DNA of 64,000 nucleotides from an uncultured Lachnospiraceae bacterium (GCA_934292725.1 CAKQXY010000015.1:1-64000), one strand, 5' to 3'; shown: positions 44,055 through 53,097, counted from the stretch's first letter. Notes: generated by a model from the letters alone, not told the origin. Made by a program: numbers and translations.

Positions 44055-45150
44055 AAGCTCCCTCCGTTTCTGCGTATCGCTTTTCCTCTCTGCGAAGCTG
44101 CTCAATTCTCTTTTTTAAAGTCTGCGGCATTTCTACCTTGGGTGCATCTGGATGAAGCAACCACGTAGCAGCCTGATGATGCTCATTGATCTCAAACATT
44201 GGAGGTTCTTCCTCAAAATCAATATTAAGTGCATATGGATTTCGCACAGCAAATGCATCACCCTTTACTTCATTTGCCAAATTTGGTGGGTTGCCCGGAA
44301 TCGTATACAACCGTTCCTTTTTATCTCCTGTCAGATCTGGCATACTTGAAAGAAGTCCCCATGTATAAGGATGACGCGGATCGAAAAAGATATCCTCTGC
44401 CTTTCCTGTCTCTACTACTTTTCCAGCATACATAACATTCACATAATCGGCGATCTTTGCAACTACACCAAGGTTATGTGTGATAAAAATAACTGCAATT
44501 CCAAGTTTCTTCTGCAGATCCAAAATCAATTGCAAAATTCTTGCCTGAATTGTAACATCAAGTGCCGTTGTCGGCTCATCACAGATTAAAAGATCTGGAT
44601 TACATGACAGCGCAATTGCAATGACAACACGCTGACGCATTCCGCCTGAAAGCTGATGAGGATAATTCTTCATTCGCTCTTTTGGCGACTCAATTCCTAC
44701 CATTTCAAGTAGCTCTTCTGCACGCTTATCTGCATCTGCCTGTGATAAATGAAGGTGATAACGCATGCCTTCTGTCAGCTGTCTGCCAATTGTCATCGTC
44801 GGGTCAAGTGAAGTCATAGGATCCTGAAAAACCATTGCAATACGCTTTCCCTTGATTCTATGCTGCATTTCTTTTTTTGAAAGCTTCAGCAGATCAACAA
44901 CCTGCTCCTTTCCATTTTCCTTAAAGCGAAACTTAATTGTTCCGCTTTCAATGACTGCATTTGGCGCTGTAATTCCCATAATTGTCTTTACAGAAACAGA
45001 TTTTCCACTTCCAGATTCTCCTACAATGGCAACGGTTTCTCCAGGATATACGTCCATATTCACACCACGCACTGCACGAATCTTGCCAAAGGAAGCCTGA
45101 AAGGAAACTGCCAGATCTCTCATACTTAATACCGGTTCTCTTTTTTCCAT
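44038..45150 (-). CDS. oppD: Oligopeptide ABC transporter ATPase OppD
   Basis: 370 residues. Walker A GESGSGKSV, signature LSGGMRQRV, Walker B LLICDEPTTALD, H-loop THNLG. The C-terminal HPYTWGLLSSMP and following oligo_HPY domain mark the OppD/F class; this one lacks the cysteine cluster of many DppD proteins. Overlaps oppF by 17 bases. Confidence 0.92.
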   Translation of the reverse strand: MEKREPVLSMRDLAVSFQASFGKIRAVRGVNMDVYPGETVAIVGESGSGKSVSVKTIMGITAPNAVIESGTIKFRFKENGKEQVVDLLKLSKKEMQHRIKGKRIAMVFQDPMTSLDPTMTIGRQLTEGMRYHLHLSQADADKRAEELLEMVGIESPKERMKNYPHQLSGGMRQRVVIAIALSCNPDLLICDEPTTALDVTIQARILQLILDLQKKLGIAVIFITHNLGVVAKIADYVNVMYAGKVVETGKAEDIFFDPRHPYTWGLLSSMPDLTGDKKERLYTIPGNPPNLANEVKGDAFAVRNPYALNIDFEEEPPMFEINEHHQAATWLLHPDAPKVEMPQTLKKRIEQLRREEKRYAETEGAYGTDE

Positions 45151-45165
45151 CTCGTTTACCTCCTG

Positions 45166-46158
45166 TTACATCTGTTTAAGCTGCGGATCAATGGCATCCC
45201 TGAGTCCATCTGCAAATAAATTAAAGCCAAGCATTAAGACACCCAAGACAATGACAGGCGCTGCTACCATATGAGGGTAAGTCATTGCTGATTTATATCC
45301 ATCATTGATCAGGGAACCAAGAGAGGCCATCGGCGCCGGAACACCAAGACCGACGAATGCTAAAAATGCTTCCAGGAAAATTGCATTTGGTATGGAAAAC
45401 ATAAAAGTAATAATAATCTGACCAAGCGAATTTGGCAAAATCTCCTTGAACAAAATATCACGATTGCTAACGCCAAGTGTTCTTGCGGCAAGCACAAATT
45501 CCTGATCCTTTAATTTAAGCACCTGTGCACGCACAATACGGCTCATATTAATCCATCCTGTCAGCATAAGCGCAATTATAATACTTCCAAGACCCGGCTT
45601 CATAACAACAAGCATTAACGTTACCACAACCAGTGTCGGAAGACTGCTTAATATCTCTGTGATACGCTGCATGACCATATCTACTTTTCCGCCAAAATAA
45701 CCAGAAACAAGACCATAAATCACACCAATGCACACATCAATGATAACAGCCAGTGCTGCAATGAGAAGAGAAATTCTAGTACCTTCCCATACTCTTGTCC
45801 AGATATCTCTTCCTAAATTATCGGTTCCAAAAAAGAAATATTTATCAGTACAATTTTTTGCCTCATACATGTTCTGGCCATGGCTTACACCATCAAAAAT
45901 TCCCAGCTTTTCAAGTCCCGGAATCCTTGGCGGCAGATTGCTGTATTCAGAATGCACTTCTTTGTAAGAGTACGAACTGACAGCCGGTGCTGCAAGCGCA
46001 ATCACAATTAGAAGAATGATAATAAAAAAGCTGATCCATGCACCCTTGTTTTTACGAAAGCGGTACAAAACCTCTTTTCCATAGGAACGACCAACAAGAA
46101 CTTTCTCTTCTTCCTCCTTATGGTCTCCTGTATTGAATTCAAATCGATTCATACTCAT
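45166..46158 (-). CDS. oppC: Oligopeptide ABC transporter permease OppC
   Basis: 330 residues with an N-terminal extension (about 1-35) before helix 1 and six helices. The OppC_N domain is visible as LYRFRKNKGAW. The BPD loop near the end is AARTLGVSNRDILFKEILP. Its start overlaps the end of oppB by four bases. Confidence 0.92.
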   Translation of the reverse strand: MSMNRFEFNTGDHKEEEEKVLVGRSYGKEVLYRFRKNKGAWISFFIIILLIVIALAAPAVSSYSYKEVHSEYSNLPPRIPGLEKLGIFDGVSHGQNMYEAKNCTDKYFFFGTDNLGRDIWTRVWEGTRISLLIAALAVIIDVCIGVIYGLVSGYFGGKVDMVMQRITEILSSLPTLVVVTLMLVVMKPGLGSIIIALMLTGWINMSRIVRAQVLKLKDQEFVLAARTLGVSNRDILFKEILPNSLGQIIITFMFSIPNAIFLEAFLAFVGLGVPAPMASLGSLINDGYKSAMTYPHMVAAPVIVLGVLMLGFNLFADGLRDAIDPQLKQM

Positions 46159-47090
46159 TCTCCTTTCGCCAGTCGTATTCTAGGATCAATCACACCATAG
46201 AGTATATCAACCAGAAGCATAGTGAAGATAAACATTAAACTGTAAATAAAGCTAATCGCAAGCACAACATTAAAGTCATTTGACTGGATCGCACTTACAT
46301 AAAGACTTCCTAGTCCAGGAATACTAAATGCTTTCTCTACTACAAGACTTCCCGTCATTAAATTTACAATCAATGGAGCCAATACTGTAATAACGCTGAT
46401 CATCGCATTTCGAATAGCATGATGAAATATCAGCTTTGCCTTCGGAAGTCCCTTTGAATCTGACAGAAGATAATAATCCGAATTTAAAATATCTACCATT
46501 TCTGATCTTGTATATCTCGCTACACTTGCAATAGTAAACATAGAAAGTGAAATGGTTGGAAGAATCGACGACTGAAATTCATTTTTTGTATTATAAATAA
46601 ACGGAAACAGCTTAAACTTAAATCCAAAGAAGTAGGAAAGTAAAAGCGCAAATACAAAAGATGGAAGGCTGACACCAAGAACTGAAATAATAGTGGTAAC
46701 GGTATCGACCCATGTATTTTTACGAAGCGCAGCGATGATTCCAAGCAGTGCACCAATCACAGTTCCTACAAGTGCTGCCTGAAGACCAAGACGAATTGTA
46801 ACTAAAATCTTTGGTCCAATCATTTCACTGATCTTCATGTTTACCTGAAGGCTGTAAGAAATACCAAAATCACCATGAAGCATATTTTTCAGATACAAGA
46901 AAAATCTATTAATAATTGGCTGATCTAGTCCATATTTGTGATACAGATCCGCGATCTGCTCTGCGCTCATTTTTTCTTCATTATTAAACGGCGAACCCGG
47001 CATAAAATCAAGCATCAGAAACAAAAGCAGCAAGATCAGGAAGACTGTCAGCAATGCGATGCAGGTTCGCTTTAATACAAATTTTTTCAT
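46155..47090 (-). CDS. oppB: Oligopeptide ABC transporter permease OppB
   Basis: 311 residues, six helices, with the family landmarks GSPF near the start and a loop of the form SDSKGLPKAKLIFHHAIRNA. Preceded by an attenuator-like hairpin after oppA. Forms the channel with OppC. Confidence 0.92.
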   Translation of the reverse strand: MKKFVLKRTCIALLTVFLILLLLFLMLDFMPGSPFNNEEKMSAEQIADLYHKYGLDQPIINRFFLYLKNMLHGDFGISYSLQVNMKISEMIGPKILVTIRLGLQAALVGTVIGALLGIIAALRKNTWVDTVTTIISVLGVSLPSFVFALLLSYFFGFKFKLFPFIYNTKNEFQSSILPTISLSMFTIASVARYTRSEMVDILNSDYYLLSDSKGLPKAKLIFHHAIRNAMISVITVLAPLIVNLMTGSLVVEKAFSIPGLGSLYVSAIQSNDFNVVLAISFIYSLMFIFTMLLVDILYGVIDPRIRLAKGE

Positions 47091-47154
47091 TCGGATTTTC
47101 CTCCTGTCAAAGACTTTTTGCTACCGTTTGCAAAGTCTGTAAACAGTAACTTTT

Positions 47155-47202
47155 TAAAAAGAGGATATGTCCAAAGCTGCTTCGCCCGGGCACATCCTCT
47201 TT
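47155..47202 (-). terminator. Intercistronic terminator/attenuator between oppA and oppB
   Basis: AAAGAGGAT (47158-47166) and ATCCTCTTT (47194-47202), extended by TGTCC against GGGCA with one mismatch; T run on the minus strand. Likely sets an excess of the binding protein over the membrane parts. Confidence 0.7.
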
Positions 47203-47237
47203 GTGTGCAGATACGATTGCACTTTTTTTATTTTATA

Positions 47238-48848
47238 TCAATCCTTCTCTACAAACTTGTAGTAGCATGGAACACCAGTATTATGCTCTGTAATTCCAGT
47301 TACATTAGACTTTGTAAGTGTTGCAGAACCTGTCTGGAACAGCGGAATGCATCCAGCATTTTCGGTGCAGATATCATTGCACTTGATCAGGTTATCCCAG
47401 CGTGCAGTCTCATCACCTGCCAGTGTAGTGTTTGCTTCGTTGTACAGCTTGTCAAACTCATCACTTGACCACAGAGAATAGTTTGACGGATGATCAGATT
47501 CATACATTGCCAAAATTGCGGTCGGATCTGCATAATCTGGACCCCAACCCCACAGCTCGATATCATAATCATGATCCTGTGCCAGCTGAATTCTGTTTTT
47601 CTTTGGTGTACTGCTGATGTTCACAGTTAAACCGTCCAGTGTACTCTCAAGCTGAGACTGAATGAAGGCTGCTGTATTGGCTGCAAAATCCTTCTCCTCA
47701 TCATAAATGATATTGATCTCTCTTAAGTCTGTTTCTTCCTGTGCCTTAGCCCACAGCTCTTTTGCCTTTTCAGTATCATACTGGAAGTACTGACCGCTTG
47801 CATCTGCAAAATCTTCGCCGTCTGCGTTGCTTACAAGTCCCTTCATAAGCATATTGTAAGCTGGAGTAGAACCGTCATTTAACACATTTGTACACAGGCT
47901 CTCTCTGTCGATTGCGTATGCAATTGCCTGACGCAGATCCTTATTGTCGTAGCCATCCTTTGAGGTATTAACCATCAGATAATAATTGAAGGCTCCTAAC
48001 ACATTTGAAAATTCCGGATCATCCTGATACATGCTGACCATATCACCTGTCAGCGTCACATTATCAACATCTCCATTCTGGTAAGCCATAACAGCCTGCT
48101 GCGTATCACTGATAACAACAAGATCAATCTCATCTACATCTACATTTTCTGCATCCCAGTAATCAGGATTCTTCTTAAGTACAATAGTATTTCCACCAAC
48201 GTCCCACTGATCAAGTGTATAAGCACCACAATATAAAACACTGTCCTTATCTACACCAAACTGGTCGCCCTCTTCAGTTAACTTGCTCTCTTTTACAGGT
48301 GCCCAAGGAGAGAAGGTCAAAAGATTTAAGAAAAACGGAACCGGATATTCCAGTTCGACCTGTAATGTATTGTCATCAACTGCAGTAACTCCAAGCTCAT
48401 CAGCATCTGCCTCACCAGATGTAACTGCTTCATAGTTTTTAATAGCAGCCATTTCGATCTGATATGTAAATGTGCTGTAATCACCCTGAGCAGTCGCATT
48501 TCTCTTCCAAGCATACTCAAAATCCTGCGCTGTTACTGGTGTACCATCACTCCACTTTGCATTGTCACGAATATGGAAAGTATATGTCTTCTGATCATCA
48601 GATACCTCATAGGAATCACACAGACCATTCTGAATCTGTCCATCTGCGTCTACCACGAACAATCCTTCCATTGTATTGGAGATTACTGCAACATTAGTTG
48701 AATCTCCGCCAATCAATGGATCCATTGACGTTATAGGAGCACTAATCTGAATGGAAACAGCTTCTTCCTCATCTGCCATTGCCGGTACTGCAAAACCGGA
48801 CATACTCATTACTGCCGCTGCTGTTACTGCCATTACTCGTCTGTTCAT
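47238..48848 (-). CDS. oppA: Oligopeptide-binding protein OppA
   Basis: 536 residues, SBP family 5. Sec signal ending PAMADEEE; no lipobox Cys. The landmark WGWGPDYADPTAIL near residue 425 is typical of peptide binders. GGAGGAAGACT precedes the ATG at 48848; a longer upstream frame is rejected as it runs into the kinase gene. It sits 14 bases downstream of the fructoselysine-type kinase gene, so its ligand is probably a glycated peptide or amino acid. Confidence 0.9.
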   Translation of the reverse strand: MNRRVMAVTAAAVMSMSGFAVPAMADEEEAVSIQISAPITSMDPLIGGDSTNVAVISNTMEGLFVVDADGQIQNGLCDSYEVSDDQKTYTFHIRDNAKWSDGTPVTAQDFEYAWKRNATAQGDYSTFTYQIEMAAIKNYEAVTSGEADADELGVTAVDDNTLQVELEYPVPFFLNLLTFSPWAPVKESKLTEEGDQFGVDKDSVLYCGAYTLDQWDVGGNTIVLKKNPDYWDAENVDVDEIDLVVISDTQQAVMAYQNGDVDNVTLTGDMVSMYQDDPEFSNVLGAFNYYLMVNTSKDGYDNKDLRQAIAYAIDRESLCTNVLNDGSTPAYNMLMKGLVSNADGEDFADASGQYFQYDTEKAKELWAKAQEETDLREINIIYDEEKDFAANTAAFIQSQLESTLDGLTVNISSTPKKNRIQLAQDHDYDIELWGWGPDYADPTAILAMYESDHPSNYSLWSSDEFDKLYNEANTTLAGDETARWDNLIKCNDICTENAGCIPLFQTGSATLTKSNVTGITEHNTGVPCYYKFVEKD

Positions 48849-48862
48849 AGTCTTCCTCCTTC

Positions 48863-49678
48863 TCATGCTTTGTGCGGATGACCAAATCCACCCGCGTAGG
48901 TACATGCATACGCTGCGCGCTCTGCTGCATAGCTAAGCGCTTCCTTCATATCTTTATTGTCTGCATAGTGACGCAAAAATGCTGCGATAAAGGCATCGCC
49001 TGCACCCATTGCATCTACTACATCTACCTTGCAAATTCCCTGTGTGTAAAACTCTGTTCCGTCATAAAATACAGAACCTTTTGATCCACGTGTGATGCCA
49101 ATGATCTTTGTTCCATATCCTGCTGCCTTTTTAGCAAGCGTATGGATTTCTTCCTCAGACATATCGGAGCCAGAGAAAAATGCATAAGTGACAAATGGGC
49201 AAACTCGCTTCATATAATCGTCATCATGCTCATCTGAAAAGTCAAATGAAACCTTGCATACGCGACTTAAGGTTTCAAGCTCATATTCCAAATTAGAATA
49301 GCAGCTCGTATGACAAATATCATACTCCTTGATCACTTCCAGATCCTCTCTTTGAAGTCTGATTGAAAACAAATGCTGGCAGGTATCGCGTATTCCTCCG
49401 ACAAAGATTCGGTCGCCTTCCTCATTTATCTTTACACCCGGCTGGCAGGTCGGTGCAAATACCTTTCTTGAGCGCTCGCATGTTACACCTTCCTCTTCCA
49501 TGCATGCTCTAATATAATCTGCCCTATCGTCATTTCCAAACACGCCAATATAATTTACCTTCTCGGCGCCGTCTCTTTTACAATCCACTGCAACATTAAC
49601 TGCATTTCCTCCTGGATAATAAATGCCTTCATCAAGATAACAGTCTGTTACATTATCACCAACTGCAATCAGCTTCAT
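48863..49678 (-). CDS. frlD: FrlD-type fructoselysine 6-kinase (PfkB family)
   Basis: 271 residues, PfkB/ribokinase fold. GGNAVNVAV near the N terminus and VVDAMGAGDAF with catalytic Asp228 are both seen; FDFSDEH in the middle matches the sequence of FrlD proteins. It phosphorylates the sugar part of an Amadori product at position 6, ready for a FrlB deglycase. A fructoseasparagine or glucoselysine kinase is possible too. AGGAGG precedes the ATG. Next to oppA and downstream of frlB, with a hairpin terminator between frlB and this gene. Confidence 0.82.
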   Translation of the reverse strand: MKLIAVGDNVTDCYLDEGIYYPGGNAVNVAVDCKRDGAEKVNYIGVFGNDDRADYIRACMEEEGVTCERSRKVFAPTCQPGVKINEEGDRIFVGGIRDTCQHLFSIRLQREDLEVIKEYDICHTSCYSNLEYELETLSRVCKVSFDFSDEHDDDYMKRVCPFVTYAFFSGSDMSEEEIHTLAKKAAGYGTKIIGITRGSKGSVFYDGTEFYTQGICKVDVVDAMGAGDAFIAAFLRHYADNKDMKEALSYAAERAAYACTYAGGFGHPHKA

Positions 49679-49709
49679 TTATGCGTCCTCCTGTCTGTTA
49701 AAAATATTG

Positions 49710-49749
49710 CTGTTCACGAGACGCTCTTTTGCAAAACTGCGTGAACTAT
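49710..49749. repeat. Short inverted repeat (copy C, degenerate)
   Basis: CTGTTCACG (49710-49718) and CGTGAACTATA (49740-49750) form a stem of GTTCACG against CGTGAAC. This is the shortest version of the family, with almost all interior lost. Confidence 0.5.
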
Positions 49750-49751
49750 AA

Positions 49752-49799
49752 TAAAAACAGTCTCCTGCTTTCCTGCTTCATGCAGTAAAAGCAGGAGAC
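49752..49799 (-). terminator. Terminator after frlB
   Basis: GTCTCCTGCTTT (49760-49771) and AAAGCAGGAGAC (49788-49799) pair perfectly over 12 bases; TTTTT follows on the minus strand. It lies before frlD, so that gene depends on readthrough or a separate promoter. Confidence 0.8.
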
Positions 49800-49807
49800 C
49801 TTACTTA

Positions 49808-50785
49808 TTAATACTCCATCTGCCACATATATCTGCGGACTGAAAGAGCATGTCCTCTTTCATGTGCAAGAGAATCAATCATCTCACGTACAACTGTGCC
49901 AGCTAACAGCGGTGCTACATACTCCTGTACACCTGGCTCAATTCCAGTTAAATCAAACTCTGCTTCATCAATTACTGCCAGCTTCTGTGAAAACTTGCTG
50001 CAGAAATTGTAAGCTCTTTCATCCAGTTCTCTAGTTGCTCCAATGCCCTTAACAAGTACAAACGGTACATCAAAGTCTGTTACCTCAAATGGTCCATGGA
50101 AATACTCTCCTGAATGGATGCAATTAGAATGAATCCACTGCATTTCCATAAACAGGCAGATTGCAAGAGAATACATCTCGCCATAGTTTGCTCCGCTTCC
50201 CATTGTGTAAATTACAGTCTCACGCTTGTAATCCTTGCCCCACTGTGAACCAAAATCAGCATACTTTGCCTTGATGCGCTCTGTTACCTCTGCAAGATTA
50301 TTTAAGGACTCAGCGCCCTTTACCCACTTCTCAGACGGCTCAACTACATTCAGCATATCAAATGCCAGTGTGTACAGAATTACTTTGCTAAGATCATTTG
50401 GATCTGCCTCTGGACCATGCTCATAATGGATCGGATACTCACAAGCCTTCCACAGCGGAGAATCAACAAGGTTGGTCAGAGAAATGGATACTGCTCCCTT
50501 CTCCTTTGCAAGCTCTGCTGCTCTGACAGTCTCTGGTGTATTTCCAGAATGTGAAATGGTTAATACAACGCAGGTATCGTCCAGCACCTTCGGTGTTGCC
50601 TTTACGAACTCGTTAGAAGTGTAAATAGCGGACGGAATGCTGGTCTCGCGGTCAAACATGTACTGAATTGGCATCATGGATGCCTGAGAGCCTCCGCATG
50701 CAACGAAATAAAATCTGCGGATTGTTTTTCTCTCTTTAACAGCTGCTACTGCAGCCTGGATCTGGGAAAGATGTTCTGCTTTCAT
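49808..50785 (-). CDS. frlB: FrlB-type fructoselysine 6-phosphate deglycase
   Basis: 325 residues, two SIS domains. FVACGGS near the start, SHSGNTPETV as the first sugar-phosphate loop, SGANYGEMYS in the second SIS domain, SGEYFHGPFE with the likely catalytic Glu, and an RRYMWQMEY end that matches Bacillus FrlB closely from memory. It splits fructoselysine 6-phosphate to lysine and glucose 6-phosphate. ATG at 50785 is chosen for GGAGGGTTAC upstream. It leads the minus-strand frl-opp genes, with a TTGACA promoter and palindromic operator candidate. Confidence 0.88.
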   Translation of the reverse strand: MKAEHLSQIQAAVAAVKERKTIRRFYFVACGGSQASMMPIQYMFDRETSIPSAIYTSNEFVKATPKVLDDTCVVLTISHSGNTPETVRAAELAKEKGAVSISLTNLVDSPLWKACEYPIHYEHGPEADPNDLSKVILYTLAFDMLNVVEPSEKWVKGAESLNNLAEVTERIKAKYADFGSQWGKDYKRETVIYTMGSGANYGEMYSLAICLFMEMQWIHSNCIHSGEYFHGPFEVTDFDVPFVLVKGIGATRELDERAYNFCSKFSQKLAVIDEAEFDLTGIEPGVQEYVAPLLAGTVVREMIDSLAHERGHALSVRRYMWQMEY

Positions 50786-50843
50786 GTGTAACCCTCCATA
50801 TTTGTATTCTGGCTTCATATAACATGGTAGCCATTTGTATTAT

Positions 50844-50859
50844 AACGTTATATAACGTT
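50844..50859. promoter_or_regulatory. Palindromic operator candidate of the frl-opp operon
   Basis: AACGTTATATAACGTT is a perfect 16-base palindrome just downstream of the frlB -10 box, where a repressor would block initiation. The GntR-type gene divergently transcribed at 51118 is the obvious candidate to bind. Confidence 0.5.
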
Positions 50860-50866
50860 TTGTCTT

Positions 50867-50895
50867 ATACTATACCTCTTTTACCCATTTGTCAA
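50867..50895 (-). promoter_or_regulatory. Promoter of frlB
   Basis: On the minus strand a consensus -35 TTGACA (50890-50895) and -10 TAGTAT (50867-50872) with 17-base spacing; an overlapping TATAGT at 15 bases is an alternative. Transcription would begin within the palindrome at 50844-50859. Confidence 0.65.
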
Positions 50896-50940
50896 GTAGT
50901 TTTTTTCAATTATCACATTAAAGTAATAAATTTTTTTTTG

Positions 50941-50993
50941 CTGTTCACAGGTAGGGTTATGAAAAACCATAAATATGGGCATATCCATGAACA
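50941..50993. repeat. Weak copy of the inverted-repeat family (copy D)
   Basis: CTGTTCACAGG and CCATGAACA (50985-50993) are degenerate inverted ends. Related only through TGTTCA/TGAACA, so membership is uncertain. It lies in the divergent region between frlB and the GntR gene; the rest of this 332-base region is AT-rich. Confidence 0.3.
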
Positions 50994-51067
50994 AATCGTA
51001 ATGTAAAACAGCAAATCTTGACTTTTCTCTCTCTTTTTACTATACTAAATTTTGATACACATAATAT

Positions 51068-51083
51068 GACATCATATAATGTC
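51068..51083. promoter_or_regulatory. Imperfect palindrome ahead of the GntR gene
   Basis: GACATCATATAATGTC pairs at 14 of 16 positions, 35 bases before the GntR ATG. It shares the central ATAT and general size with the frlB palindrome and may be an autoregulatory site. Confidence 0.35.
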
Positions 51084-51117
51084 TTTATCCTAACAATACT
51101 ATGATCAGGGGGAACTT

Positions 51118-51876
51118 ATGTTAGACACTAATAGTCTGAAACCACTTTATATACAGCTTGAAGCCGAGATCCGTCAAGCATTGAACGAAAAAAAATATCT
51201 GCCAGGTGACCGCCTTCCTAGCGAGGAAGAACTATGTGAACAGTATCAAGTAAGCCGCATTACCGTCCGCAAGGCCATCCAGCAGCTCACTGACCAGCAT
51301 ATTCTTGAAAAGCATCGTGGAAAAGGTACCTTTGTTTCCACTCAGCCAAAAAGCGTTGATTTAAAGGATCAAGCTGGTTTTACCAATTACCTATCCGCTC
51401 TTGGACACCAGTCTCATCATCTTTTGTTAAAGAAAGAATTGCAGCCCGCTGAAGAATTTTTATGTGATGCACTTTCACTTCAGGCCAATGAGCCTGTCTG
51501 TTATGTACAACGATTGATCTTTGAGGATGACTCCCCACTTGCACTAGATGAAATTTATGTTTCTTCTTTGAATTACCCAGATTTTCTTGATCGCATGACA
51601 GGCGATGTCTCTTTTTATGAGCTTTTGGACAAATATTACCATGTATCCCGTGGCGAATCTGTATGTGAGATTGCTGTCCGCATTGCAAACGCCGAGCAGG
51701 CCTCCATCCTTCACTGTCAGGCAGGTGATCCACTTTTTTTGATGCAAAAGACCTGCTACGCAGCCGATGGCACACCAATCCATTACTCTCGTTCTCTTGT
51801 TCGCGGTGATCGAATTTCCTATACCATCCGCACGCAGAGTCCGGGCACTCAAATGACTTCGAATATCAACAGTTAA
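51118..51876 (+). CDS. GntR-family regulator (FrlR-like)
   Basis: 252 residues. The winged helix-turn-helix of GntR (about 8-75) has LPSEEELCEQYQVSRITVRKAI; the UTRA ligand domain fills 90-240. This HutC subgroup senses a sugar phosphate or amine, as FrlR does for Amadori catabolism in Bacillus. Divergent from frlB. AGGGGGAAC precedes the ATG, and a terminator follows the stop. Confidence 0.88.
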   Translation: MLDTNSLKPLYIQLEAEIRQALNEKKYLPGDRLPSEEELCEQYQVSRITVRKAIQQLTDQHILEKHRGKGTFVSTQPKSVDLKDQAGFTNYLSALGHQSHHLLLKKELQPAEEFLCDALSLQANEPVCYVQRLIFEDDSPLALDEIYVSSLNYPDFLDRMTGDVSFYELLDKYYHVSRGESVCEIAVRIANAEQASILHCQAGDPLFLMQKTCYAADGTPIHYSRSLVRGDRISYTIRTQSPGTQMTSNINS

Positions 51877-51933
51877 ATAAGTCCAACTACCACAGATGAA
51901 TCTTTCGCAGCCTACTTCAGAAAAAAAACAGAT

Positions 51934-51977
51934 GGCAAGAAAAAAATTGCAGTGATTGCAATTTTTTCTTGCCTTTT
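51934..51977 (+). terminator. Terminator of the GntR gene
   Basis: GGCAAGAAAAAAATTGCA (51934-51951) pairs with TGCAATTTTTTCTTGCC (51957-51973) with one bulged A, then a TTTTATTATT tail. Confidence 0.85.
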
Positions 51978-52091
51978 ATTATTATGTATTGTATTATGAT
52001 GTTATATTACTTTTAATAGTAATTCAGGACCAAATTCAGAACCATCTTTTATGGCTTTGAATTGTTCCCAATCATATATGGAGGTATTTTT

Positions 52092-53087
52092 ATGCTGAAG
52101 TTTCAAGAGGAATCACTACGTCAATCGGTAACTGGAGCACTCGCTCTGCGTCATCAAATCAATCCTTTTTTAGATGCCACATTTGAAAAGGGCATTACAA
52201 ATATGTGCTTTCTTGGAATTGGTGGCACATACGCTTCTGCTTTGCAAGCGGTTTCCCATATGAAAGAATTTACATCAATGGAGGTATTTGCTGAGAATGC
52301 AGCCGACTATATCACAACCGGTAATCGGCGCATCATGGAAGGTACCCTTCTAATTTATTCCTCTGTAACAGGAAGTACACCTGAGATAATTCAGGCCGTT
52401 AAAAAAGCGTATGCAGCACATGCCACGATCCTTGCTTTTCTCGATAATCCCAATCCGAAGCTTCAAAATCTGTGTGAACTTTGCATCTCCTATCCACAAA
52501 ACGAACAGCTCAAACTTTTTATGGCAGCTGACCGGATTTTATTTCTACGTCATGAGTTTGACTGTTATGAGGACTGTTATGAAAACTTCGATCACTTCCT
52601 CGCAGATGCTCTCATTTCCGTCGAGCGTTCTTCCGATTCCTTTGCACAGTCTTTCGCGAAAAAACATTACAACGATGCACTCCACTATTTCGTCGGCGCT
52701 GGAAACCAGTGGGGTTCCACCTATTCCTATGGCATGTGCTATTGGGAAGAGATGCACTGGATGGCAACTAAGACTGTATCTTCTGGCGAATTTTTCCATG
52801 GAACGCTTGAAATCATCTCGCGTGATACCCCTGTCACTCTTTTCGTCAGTGAGGATTCCAGCCGCCCATTGTCTCTTCGTGTGGCCGCTTTTCTTCCAAA
52901 AATCTGCGCCAACTACACGATTATTGATGCAGCCGATTATCCGCTGATTGGAATTAAGCCGCAGTATCGCGGTTTTATTTCTCATCTTGTAACGCATGCC
53001 GTCACAAATAGAATTGATGTACATCTTGAAGCTATCAATTGCCACCCAATGGAGATTCGCCGCTACTATCGCTGCTTAGAATACTAA
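52092..53087 (+). CDS. Second FrlB-like SIS deglycase/isomerase
   Basis: 331 residues, two SIS domains. Landmarks are LGIGGTYAS, TGSTPEII, VGAGNQWGSTY, SGEFFHGTLE with the likely catalytic Glu and the end RRYYRCLEY, clearly the FrlB family but divergent from the copy at 49808-50785. The start at ATG 52092 is fixed by GGAGG seven bases upstream. Separated from the GntR gene by a terminator, so it has its own promoter in 51978-52091. Candidate substrates: glucoselysine 6-phosphate or another Amadori/Heyns 6-phosphate. Confidence 0.82.
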   Translation: MLKFQEESLRQSVTGALALRHQINPFLDATFEKGITNMCFLGIGGTYASALQAVSHMKEFTSMEVFAENAADYITTGNRRIMEGTLLIYSSVTGSTPEIIQAVKKAYAAHATILAFLDNPNPKLQNLCELCISYPQNEQLKLFMAADRILFLRHEFDCYEDCYENFDHFLADALISVERSSDSFAQSFAKKHYNDALHYFVGAGNQWGSTYSYGMCYWEEMHWMATKTVSSGEFFHGTLEIISRDTPVTLFVSEDSSRPLSLRVAAFLPKICANYTIIDAADYPLIGIKPQYRGFISHLVTHAVTNRIDVHLEAINCHPMEIRRYYRCLEY

Positions 53088-53097
53088 CAAAAAATAC

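Noticed and set aside
52411..53045. Two open frames of over 160 codons overlapping the second SIS gene
   Set aside because: Both lie in other frames of a well-supported gene with all family landmarks; no ribosome binding sites.
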